NCBI GenBank assembly: GCA_003427395.1
Contig: BFEA01000068.1
Location: 1,500,402 to 1,545,739, forward strand
Source: Chara braunii
Taxonomy: Eukaryota > Streptophyta > Charophyceae > Charales > Characeae
Direction: 5' to 3'
DNA length: 45,338 nt
The position numbers and the translations under genes are program-made. Every line of letters begins with the position of its first letter. Position 1 is the stretch's first letter. Of this stretch, positions 1 to 9,205 are shown one piece after another. The notes beneath the pieces are model-generated. The model was not told the origin of the DNA. It saw only the letters and a list, made by a program, of their open reading frames with translations, and ran no database searches.

Positions 1-57
1 ACACACACACACACACACATACACACACACACACACACGCGCGCATACACACACACA
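1..57. repeat. AC/GC dinucleotide microsatellite at window edge
   Basis: An almost pure AC run interrupted by a short CGCGCG stretch and single T substitutions. The window starts inside it, so its true length is unknown. Confidence 0.95.
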
Positions 58-187
58 AGGCCTCGCCACAGCCAAAAAGAAATAAACAACGGGCTGCGCA
101 CCCGTGACCTCATGGTAAGTCAATATCTTTCCATATTCTAGCCTAGGATTCATTTTCATTATGAGCATTTGGAGAGTAGTGAAGCGA

Positions 188-2250
188 TGTCGGTGCGAAT
201 ACCCTTACAAGGGTATCCGCCTTGTTTTTTTTGTAGCGCGCAGACTTAAGGCGCGCGTGATCTCTTTTCCCTTTGGTGATTGTGAAGAACCGGCGTTGGT
301 CGCCGACCAGATTTTCAATTTTGACTAAAAGAGACATTGTCTTCTGATTGATATACTTGACCTTGACATGTGTGTACGTGCGGAGGACGGCATTGACAAC
401 AATGTGATTTGGAGGACGTTTTGGGAGATCCGCACGTCGAGTAGTAACTTCTTATATAGATGTCTGTTAGTATTAGGCTCAGCCTTCGACCTAACACTAT
501 TGGTTACACCGTTGGACTTTCATCAAAGAGATTCAAGGATCAAGGTCTAGTGGCGACGATGCAGGGATATCAAAGTAGCGCGAAGGGACCGAGGGGTTGA
601 GGGTCTGGTGGGGCTATCCCCTTGGTTTTGTAGCGTCGAAACGGTACTAGTGGATCTTTTTCCTCGTCCATCATTTTTTGACGATTAAAATTTTTTAATA
701 TTTTTATTAATTATTGTCGTTATTATTATTATTTTTATACGTCGGACATTCCTTGACTTGGACGTGACGTCGGATTACAGACCGTCACAGAGGTCGAGGA
801 CTTTGAGAGCACGCTCCTTTGGTTGACCTATGGGTCATGTGACTTTGAAAAGCTTACGAAATTCATCTATTCCACTGTCTTGGAACGTGGACCGGGGAGT
901 TCGACGTGTATGCGAGCCGGTAGGTGATCGAGCACGCAAAGCAGGAGAAACTGAGTGGGGTAGGGCTTCATATGGGCGCACCGATCGCTAACTGCTTAAT
1001 GCAGTAAGGAACATGATTATGGGTGTGCGGTTGGGGGCCGACAGACGGGATTTGCGCCTAGGCACAATGGACATCAGGCGAAGACCCGCAACAGTGCAGG
1101 TTGTTGTGGCTGTGTATGTGAAACCCGTCCCAGCCGCGGTCTTAGAAACTTTCATTTGAATATTCGATACTGCTATCACCAAGATTGGCGTCGGGACCCA
1201 TCTTGCCTGGGTCGAGCAGCAGGTTGTGCAGAAAGCATGCGGCCTGCCACTCGTATGACGGAATCAAGACGGCCAAGTATGGGCCAGAGGCGCCAGCGCC
1301 ACCTCTAACTCGGGTCTAATAGATTCGGCAGGTGGATCGTGGCACATTCCTCAGTGGGTTTTGACTTCCACGACCACTATCCCACTATCTGTTTCAACAC
1401 CCTTTGTGGTGTCCGGGGTAACGCGCAGACAAATATTAACCGACTGAAATGCAAATCGTCCGCCAGGTTTGAAGGTGGGGGCAATAAGACTAATCCTACT
1501 ATCTGGTAGTTGGCTCCTCTCAACGATTCCCCTTAGGATAGATTTGTCGGATGGTCTTCGTTGAAATCACTGCGGGACGGACCGTTGTCGAGCATTGTGC
1601 CACCGTCGGAGGAGAGTCGGAAATATTGATCACGAAGGGCGAAACAAGTGGGAATGAACATGGCATGAATTTCCCCCAGATGCGCTCAGTAGAGAGATGA
1701 TGGAAGGAGGGGTAGGCGCAGTTGAAGATGCAGGGCTTACTCATTTGTAAGCGAACTTGAGCAAGAGAATAGATGATCTCGGGGTTATGACCCCTGACGA
1801 ATCGATCTACTGAGTCGAAATCTGTACTGGGAACGCAGTTTCGGCGTTACGATAGTTATGAGCTGCGACTAAGGGAGCTATGGCGAGAGTGCAAGAGCGA
1901 GATTTGACCCACTTAAGGGTGAGATCAGAGCAAGGGGAGGTGTAGTCGGGGGCTTAAGATCAGGGCGATCTCAAATCTAAGCTTAGTTTTAGTTAAGGAG
2001 TTAGTAGTGTTGGAGCTAGGAGGAAAGTTGATACGTGAGAGATTGCGAGAACGAAAAAATGAATGATGAAAAAGGGGAGAAGTCCATAGTGTTCTCGTTC
2101 CTTGATGAGTTTCAAAGCAAGGGAAAATCGAAACCCGGGTTTCAAAGCAAGGCGAATCCGACAAAAGGAGTTAGATTAAAAAGTTAGGAAGTTAGTCTAG
2201 TTAGTATAGGCGTACTGGCTGCGAGGGGCTGACAACCGCGAATGGAAAAA
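188..2250 (+). mobile_element. Diverged, truncated LTR of the giant-LTR family
   Basis: The segment starts TGTCGGTGCGAATACCCTTA, the same terminus as the solo LTR at 12543. It then follows the same block order: a run with GCGCGCAGAC and GCGCGCGTGATCT, a GGTTGAGGG...GGGGCTATCCCC block at about 595-630, a CTTGACTTGGACGTGACG block near 750, a GAACGTGGACCGGGG block near 882, and many GAGTTAGT-like words to about 2250. Identity to the other copies falls off with distance, so the right boundary is approximate. No retroelement coding domain follows it. ORFs here are short and look accidental. Seen: shared terminus and block order. Inferred: an old solo or truncated LTR. Confidence 0.6.
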
Positions 2251-2616
2251 AACGGAAGTCAGACCTGTATCGTTTCATGTTTAAGCGGAAGGTTCGTTTG
2301 CGTTTGGTATACATTGGACTGGAGTAGCCTACTTGACGATAATTGTGCCCCTTGTCGCACTCATCCCTGAGCGTTTCGTGTCATCATACTTGTGGTCTGA
2401 GCACGACGATCGTCCTTTTTGTCACTGAATTTGTTCATACGTGGTTCGTGCTCGTTATCTTCATCGACTCCTCATCATGATGATCGCCTCCAAGGAGCGA
2501 CTGTATCTTTCCGTGTTCTAGCGAAAGATTCATTCTAATTTTGCACATCTTGGTAAGAAAAAAAACTCAACCCTCCCATCCCATTATGATTTTGTAGTAG
2601 AGTTGTTGGAGTCGCC
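2251..2616. other. Unassigned non-coding stretch
   Basis: No gene recognised. Around 2504-2545 it holds a sequence resembling 122-165 (TATCTTTCC...TTCTAG...GATTCATT), so a short direct repeat brackets most of the LTR-like fragment. Confidence 0.4.
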
Positions 2617-2747
2617 GTTGTCTGTCATCACGATTACGCCCTTCGTGCTGCTGAGCTCTTGCTGTCTGTCGTCACAATGGCGCCCTTCGTGCTACTGAGC
2701 TCTTGCTGTCTGTCATCATGATTGCGCCCTTTGTGATGCTGATAGTG
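2617..2747. repeat. 44-bp tandem repeat, about three units
   Basis: The words TCTGTC at 2621, 2665 and 2709 are exactly 44 bp apart. Each is followed by a CATCACGATTGCGCCCTTCGTG-like stretch and CTGCTGAGCTC. The last unit is incomplete and most diverged. The overlapping minus-strand ORFs are products of this repeat. Confidence 0.85.
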
Positions 2748-2880
2748 GGAATCGAGTGAACTTGGCGGGGGATTAAAGTCAAGATGCGTTGAAAGAGAGG
2801 AGGACAATAGGCGCAGGGGAAGTAAGAAAAACAGCGGGAATAAAAGGAGAAACAAGCAGAGAGTTTTGTCAAAGTAGCGC

Positions 2881-3350
2881 TATTGAGCGCATCGACCCTC
2901 CACTTTTTCCAAGTTGGGGAGCCCTCCCGGCCATGTCACGCAGGAGATAAACAAAACAAAACATAGAGATACAACTTGGGGATTACGCATAAATAATTTC
3001 ACGAGCCGCCGCGACGGCCGAGGTCGTGTTGTCCCTTCGTCGCTCTAGCCGGGTGCGCCTGCTGTACATCCCGCGGTCCCCTACGATACGATAGGTTCCC
3101 GCCGGGCATAAGCTTTCTTCCCTAAGGGGCTATCACCACCCTTAGGGGCATATCCCTACTAAGCTACTGACCCATGTGGGAAAACTTTTACATGCAATCG
3201 CAGAGGTAAGTCAGTCGAGGGCGTTTGCTCGCATGCTGTAGTATAAGTACACGTGATAAAAACGCCTATTGAACCTGGACGTCGTTTGTCAATTAGGGCG
3301 CTGATCTCCTAAGGATGAAACGTGCACCGGTGGACTAGGGCGGTCTCGAT
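2881..3350 (-). mobile_element. Fragment of the other LTR terminus, opposite orientation
   Basis: From 2881, ATTGAGCGCATCG resembles the TGTCGAGCGCATCGG terminus seen at 9225 and 36380. Matching words follow: GTCACGCAGGAG near 2936, GTCGAGGGCGTTTGCTCGC near 3214 and GCTGTAGTATAAG near 3235. In this family that terminus is the 3' end of the LTR, so the fragment is on the minus strand, opposite to the copy at 188. It is diverged, and its right end is set by loss of visible similarity. Confidence 0.5.
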
Positions 3351-3386
3351 CAAGCATGGAAACCTCAATTTTAACCCTAGTCCTTT

Positions 3387-3445
3387 AAATATAATATTCA
3401 CATAAATATACATATATATATAATATATAATATATATATATATAA

Positions 3446-3482
<37 letters not shown>
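3387..3482. repeat. AT-rich/AT dinucleotide microsatellite
   Basis: Long TA alternation with a few AA interruptions, densest at 3420-3482. Confidence 0.95.
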
Positions 3483-3484
<2 letters not shown>

Positions 3485-4408
3485 CTTATCAAGGCAAAGT
3501 CACACATGTCCTTAATAAGGCAATACGTATATATAAAAAGTCAACCTTTTAGTCAATCATCTCAACAATCACAATTGCAAAAACCCAACAAAATATTTAA
3601 TATAATTGATTTGGTCTGATGAAAAGATCATGCTAACGTAATTCCTCCTTGTCGTTGATATAGTATCAAAATACAGAAACTTTCTTGTTGAAAACGTCTA
3701 GAGTAAATTCATTCAATCCTTTAATTTTTACATCTATAGTCGACCTTATGTCTGATTTCAGGGTCGCGTTTCGAGTTGCCCTATAAGTCGTAACTTAAAA
3801 TTTTACCTAAAACGTCCAAAGGTAACTTCAGACCAATGAAACGTATTTGCTTACTTTTCCTCTCTTATGTATTTACCCTTCAATGCTAAAGCATGATAGT
3901 GAAATCATCAGGGTAATCCAAATACTATCCATCCGATGGTCCTATCTACATAGAATGTTTTTGTTTTTTGAAATTACCTCATGAAGCCATAAGTCGTATG
4001 ACTTCCTGAGCGGAATTAGTCTATGCGAGGTGTTTTCCACGGAATCCAAGTAAGATTTCAAAAAAACGATGTCTAACTCTGGTAAACTTGTCGTCCTCCA
4101 CGCACCTGAGCCTCCAACAAGTCCAATCGCGCAAGTTCGTCGTCGTTGAATACAAGGGTCGTCATCCATCCACCTCACATAACTCTAACTATTCGAGTAC
4201 TATAGAGGGAGACCATCTGTGAGGCTAGTCTCCACACTATGACTCGAAGAGGCTGACACAATCCAAATAAGTGTCGAGTCTCTGTATCCCGGGTCCGAAT
4301 GAAGTCGAAACGTCTCCCGGACGAGGTAATTTTAATACTCACAATGACTTGAGAGAGACATTGGAGGTTTCTCGCGCGGAGGAAATACGGGTAGAGCATG
4401 AACTCCAT
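3483..4408. other. AT-rich intergenic sequence
   Basis: No recognisable gene, repeat family or RNA. The one longer open frame on the minus strand (3942-4178) has no family signature and is probably chance. Confidence 0.4.
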
Positions 4409-4693
4409 ATGGCGAGATACGATTCCGTGCCCCCTTTTCCGACACGAGACTTTGAGGATATGAATCTCATCTTAGTTCACAAAGAAAATACCAATAGGGA
4501 GGACACTCCAGAAGTTATAAGAATGTTCCTTCGTATTCTGCTATGGTTGGACGACTGGCAAGGTCCTTTCTATTTGCTTTATTATGTGAGGCGGATTCGG
4601 GCCAACAGGATCGATATTCTTTACTCTGAACGGTTTTCGATTGACGCATTTGCCGACGAGGAATACGAAATCGGAGAGCTTTTGCGTAAATGA
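4409..4693 (+). CDS. Unrecognised 94-aa ORF, possibly a gene or exon fragment
   Basis: The frame is open from 4271 (no ATG there) to a TGA at 4691-4693, and the first ATG is at 4409. The predicted protein is acidic with balanced composition. It has no low-complexity tract, a hydrophobic/aromatic central patch (FLRILLWLDDW then FYLLYYVRR) and an acidic end (ADEEYEIGELLRK). That composition looks more protein-like than the other short frames of this region. I do not recognise a family. Upstream codons in the same frame (for example ETLEVSRAEEIRVEHELH) are also protein-like, so the coding part may begin before the ATG, for instance as a 3' exon. There are no repeats around it. It could be a decayed gene, an exon, or chance. 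Confidence 0.3.
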   Translation: MARYDSVPPFPTRDFEDMNLILVHKENTNREDTPEVIRMFLRILLWLDDWQGPFYLLYYVRRIRANRIDILYSERFSIDAFADEEYEIGELLRK

Positions 4694-5251
4694 TGTTTTT
4701 TGTGCGGTCTGTAGACTAGGCGTCCTTCCTGCATCATGTCCACGTGGGATCATGTTGGCACAATTATCCAATTTAACGCCGCCTCTCGTGTTTAAAAAAA
4801 TCGAATGATCACCGCTTCAGTAGGCATCTGAATGATAAATAATACCTTTGCTAATATAATTTTATCTGCACAAAATTATTTTACCCTTATCCCCCTTTTC
4901 TGAGCCGTGATTCTTATATCACGGTCCAACCACGAAAGAGTAGTGTCTATTCACACTTCTTCAGATACTAGTAGGTACATGAACTGGGCTTCTTTTGACA
5001 CCAGTTCCCCATGCGTTAGTGACATCTAAGGTGGTCACTCAAAAAAAAATAATTTTCAGTTTTTTCCCTGTGTAAATGTACAAGGGAAAACCAATTTCCA
5101 TCCTTTAATCGTCGTGCATCCCACCCTTTAGGAAGTGGTCCAAAGCACTCCTCCTCCTCGCCCGTGACGAAAACTCGGATCTCGGAACTAGGGCCGTCTC
5201 CACCGAATCGGCAAAGTACTCCCTCGTAAAACGGTCCACTCCGGGTCGATA
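4694..5251. other. Intergenic sequence
   Basis: Nothing recognisable. Contains a short poly-A run at 5041-5049 and GC-richer DNA approaching the hairpin at 5252. Confidence 0.4.
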
Positions 5252-5340
5252 ACGGGGCCGGCTCCTAAAACAACGAACCCCCGCCGTGAATCTTGGACCT
5301 CAACACGGCGGGGGTTCGTTGTTTTAGGAGCCGGCCCCGT
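5252..5340. repeat. Perfect 37-bp inverted repeat with 15-nt spacer
   Basis: Left arm 5252-5288 and right arm 5304-5340 are exact reverse complements, with spacer AATCTTGGACCTCAA. The 18-mer ATCTTGGACCTCAACACG occurs at 5290-5307 and again at 5343-5360, so one direct repeat straddles the spacer and right arm and the second follows the hairpin. This pattern fits a template switch during replication. It is not followed by a T run and is not a bacterial-type terminator. Confidence 0.95.
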
Positions 5341-5767
5341 CCATCTTGGACCTCAACACGATGAAAATAACTTGGACGAATCAGAAATGCAGAGGAGGAA
5401 AGAGATATAGTCGAGACTCGTTCGGACGGGAAGTAATTCGAGAGGGTCATTCGGGATAGAAAGGAAACCTGAAGGATAGCTAAATTTATTAACAGTTACT
5501 CCCTTTCTTTTGTATTCCGCTTCCTTTTTTGACCTTGGTTACTTTCCCCATCATAATTTGACTGTTTACTTTATTACATAGATGAAAACATCATAGAGAA
5601 AAGGTAGAAGAAACATTCATCAATTTTACCATTTCAATCAGTAAAACTTGGATTTTCCTTCTTATTATTTTTTTCTTTTTACACACCTGCATGCAAAGAA
5701 AGTCAACATTTAACGACTTCAACCACGAAAGCATCGCCGAAGTCAGACCGAAAGTCCCATACAGACA
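5341..5767. other. AT-rich intergenic sequence
   Basis: No recognisable feature beyond the second copy of the 18-mer at 5343-5360. Confidence 0.4.
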
Positions 5768-6900
5768 CAACGGAAAAATTTCGTAGAAAAATAATTATTA
5801 TATAAGTACAATCTAAATTTCAAATTTTCATTCCATCTTAAAAAATGTCATTCCATTTTAAAATTTTTCATCTTACTTGCAAACTTTCATTCCAAGAATA
5901 GAGTATCCCTTCTTATTTGAACTACATGCTAAAGATGGAATGAAAGTCTGGATAAGTTCATGAAATATTTTAACTGGATTGTCATTCTGAGTAAGAATTT
6001 TTAGTCATAAATAGGTTAATCCAATCTAAATTAGAGGATATTTGTTGTAGTGGAAGGAAAATTTAATTAAAACGTTTTATAAACTCGTCCAGACTTTCAT
6101 TCCATCTTGAACAAATAAATGTAGTTCGAAGGAAAAACTCGTTTTTAGACGGGAACTTATCAAATAAAACTGAAAATGTTAGAATTGGACGAACATTGGA
6201 ATGATAATTTATAAATATGAAGGATTTTTTTTTTTATGGAATGTTTTTTCAACTTTCATTTCTCGTGGGAATTTTGCTGCTACATGCCCCGTCACACTTT
6301 CTTTTCTCTCAGCCTTTCTCTGAACACCCAAAAGAAAAAGAGAAGGGTCATACAACGTGAGGGTGCACATACAATGAAAAATTTTCCTAGAATTAAATAA
6401 TCATTCTATAGTAAAATTACAATTTAAATTTCAAATTTTCATTTCATCTTAAAAAATGTCATTCCAATTTTAAAAATTTTCATCTTACTTGCAAACTTTC
6501 ATTCCAAGAATAGGGTATCCCTTCTTATTTGGACGACATGCTAAAGATGGAATGAAAGTCTGGATGAGTTCATAAAATATTTTGATTGGATTGTCATTCT
6601 AAGTAAGGATTTTCAGTAATAAATATGTAAATTCAATCTAAATTAGAAGATATTTGTTGTAGTAGAACGAAAATTTAATTAAAACATTTCATAAACTCGT
6701 CCAGACTTTCATTCCATCTTGAACAAATAGATGTAGTTGGAAGGGAAAAATCATTTTTAGACGGGAACTTATCAAATAAAACTGAAAATTTTAGAACTGG
6801 ACGAACATTGGAATGATAATTTATAAATATGAAGGATTTTTTTTTTATCGAATGTTTTTTCAACTTTCATTTATCGTGGGAATTTTTCTGTTGTAGGTGT
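5768..6900. repeat. Tandem duplication (611-bp offset) of an AT-rich foldback sequence
   Basis: About 5768-6285 and 6379-6896 are near-copies: CAAATTTTCATT at 5821 recurs at 6432, and AATGTTTTTTCAACTTTCAT near 6240 recurs near 6851. Each copy has internal inverted repeats: GATGGAATGAAAGTCTGGAT near 5935 faces GTCCAGACTTTCATTCCATC near 6089. It resembles a foldback or MITE-like non-coding repeat. I could not find clean terminal inverted repeats or target duplications, so the class is unproven. Confidence 0.8.
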
Positions 6901-6924
6901 GAAGGATCCATGCCAACCACTAAC

Positions 6925-7083
6925 CTTGAGTAGTGAAAGTTTGACTGTGTCCTTGTACAAAAACTCAAGTAACTGACACAGCTTGTCGAAGAAATCGCTG
7001 CGCAGATTACTAGTCATGGTTGACACCTGATTCACTAGTACCTCTTGCGGCAGTCCCAAACATGAAGGCGGTAAGTCCCACAA
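6925..7083 (-). CDS. Candidate exon with splice donor, unrecognised product
   Basis: A minus-strand frame open from 7083 reads through a helical-looking stretch (FFDKLCQLLEFLYKDTVKLS). At 6925/6924 it meets AAG|GTTAGT, a good match to a plant 5' splice donor. The upstream acceptor is not clear. Composition is protein-like with no repeats. I do not recognise the family. It is the only hint of an intron-containing gene in the left part of the window and may be a relic. Confidence 0.22.
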
Positions 7084-7099
7084 GTCCTACTTAGCACCA

Positions 7100-8255
7100 A
7101 GCGGTCCACGTCTGTGCCAAATAATTCCAAGTGGTCTGTGTCTTACTCCCTGCTGAGCTCTTCCAGGTCTCACGACCCCACCCTGCTTGGTTACAGGGTA
7201 ACACAACTCGCCCCAGCTCCGACCAGCGTCGTCCCAGCAGCTAGCCTTGGCTGTCCCTTGGAAGCCCACCCCAAAGCATCCCCAGATCTCTCTACCAGGC
7301 CTCACGCTCCTGCATCAGCAGGTTACAGGGCATCACCCCAACACCGGCCAACGTCGTTCTGGCATGGAACAACCGCAAATCACTGAGTATAACCGCTTCA
7401 GAGCGCCTAGGATGGGTTGCTAAGAGTCCCTAGAGTCCTAAAACATTCATAAGAACCACCAACAAATCAGATAGGTGAAACCTATTCAACCATCTACGAC
7501 CATTACCAGCATGGCTGTTTTCAGCACAAAAAAAACGAAGCTCTTCCAGGCCTCATGCTCCCATCAGGTTGGGTTACAGAGTTGCACCACCTGGCTCCAG
7601 CACCGACCAACATTGCTCCAGTTACGACCCCCGATGACAACTGAGACTGCCCCCGCACACAGTCCCCCAAAGCTCTACACCAGGCCTCACGCCCCCACTA
7701 AGCTAGGTCACAGAGTTGCGCCACCTGGCTCCAGCTCCGGCGAGCGTTGCTCCACCATCAGTCTTTGAGGGCCGTCGAATTTTCAACCACCTTTCGCAGG
7801 ATTACAGATGAATTGCCAGATAGCACCTATTCCTACAGCCTTCTCGAGTGACAAACTAAAAAGAAAAAAAAAAGTAAACAGCCTCCCAGCCACGAATAAG
7901 ATATGTGAAACCTAATCAATCCACCTGCGACCATCACCAGCATGAATGTTTTCAGTACGAACCGAAGCTCTTCCAGGGCTCATACTCCCATCAGGTTAGG
8001 TTACAGAGTTGCACCACCTTGCTTAAGCACCGGCCAACATTGCACCAATTACGACCCCCGATGACCACTGGGACTGCCCCTACAAACAGCCCCCCAGAGC
8101 TCTCTACCAGGCCTCACGCCCCCACTAAGCTGGGTCACCGAGTTGCGCCACCTGGCTTCGGCTCCGGCCAGCGTTGCTCCAACATCGGTCTTCGAGGGCC
8201 ACCAAATTTTCAACCACCCTTCGCAGGATCACAGATGAATTACCAGATAAGAGGC
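7100..8255. repeat. Tandem repeat block: 430-bp offset copies with a ~131-bp subrepeat
   Basis: 7467-7825 and 7897-8255 are near-copies shifted by 430 bp. Each starts GTGAAACCTA-TCAA and ends CAGATGAATT-CCAGATA. Inside each copy, AGCTCT...CCAGG-CTCA...CAGAGTTG-CCACCT occurs twice about 131 bp apart. A more distant version lies at about 7145-7370. The plus-strand ORFs here (97 and 123 codons) are two copies of the same translation with stops at different places. I see no recognisable domain and treat them as by-products of the repeat. Confidence 0.75.
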
Positions 8256-8460
8256 CAACCAAATGGAAGCCAGTAGTAAACTGGATGATAGACTTATTCG
8301 AGAAGGATCAAGAATCGAAAATTCTTGAAAAATATGATGGAGAAAATTTAGATGAGAGATTTTTTTGTTTTTTGTTGATGGCGACGAACAACACCCTAAA
8401 GATGATAATGATGAAAATAATGGTGAGGACCAACTTACCTGCTGATGTGAACAACTACGT
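8229..8460 (+). CDS. Low-confidence coding fragment after the repeat block
   Basis: A plus-strand frame crossing this stretch has mixed charged and hydrophobic composition (NWMIDLFEKDQESKILEKYD and onward), unlike the repeat before it and the GC-rich DNA after it. No family is recognised and no start or splice site can be fixed. It may be a relic of a transposon or gene. Confidence 0.18.
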
Positions 8461-8591
8461 GGCACCCTGGGCCACGGATCCTGCAGCTCAGTCCGAGCTG
8501 CGCGGCCGCGCCACGACCCAGTGGGGGCGCGCCTGGGAAATCGGCGCGCGGCCTGGGCCTGCGCACGTGCTCCTCTAGAGGACTGCACATT

Positions 8592-8593
<2 letters not shown>

Positions 8594-8630
<37 letters not shown>

Positions 8631-8639
8631 GGGGGGGGG
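8594..8639. repeat. AT microsatellite followed by poly-G
   Basis: An AT run (8594-8626) followed by TTT and ten Gs (8630-8639). Confidence 0.95.
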
Positions 8640-8690
8640 TGATTTTTGATGAGTGGAATAATTAATTAAAAAAATAGAAAAAAAAATATT

Positions 8691-8692
8691 CG

Positions 8693-8779
<87 letters not shown>

Positions 8780-8823
8780 ATTGATTGATTGATGACTGAT
8801 TGATTGATTGGATTAAATGATTG

Positions 8824-8873
<50 letters not shown>

Positions 8874-8914
8874 AATTGATTGATTGATTGATTGGTTAAT
8901 TGATTGATTGATTG

Positions 8915-8964
<50 letters not shown>

Positions 8965-9056
8965 AAATGACTGATGATCGATTGATTGATTGATTGATTG
9001 ATGATTTGATCGATTGAATTTTTTTTTTGATCGACTGATTGATTGATTGATTGGTT
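8691..9056. repeat. GATT (TTGA) tetranucleotide microsatellite, ~365 bp
   Basis: Nearly continuous GATT units with scattered GGTT, GATG and AAAT variants and a poly-T interruption near 9020. It generates long artificial open frames encoding INQS repeats on the minus strand. Confidence 0.97.
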
Positions 9057-9098
9057 GGTTGGTTCGGGGAGGGTCGCCCATCCCCCCCCCTGGCCGCC

Positions 9099-9205
<107 letters not shown>

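Noticed and set aside
5252-5340. Transcription terminator
   Set aside because: The hairpin is GC-rich and perfect, but no T tract follows and the DNA is eukaryotic.
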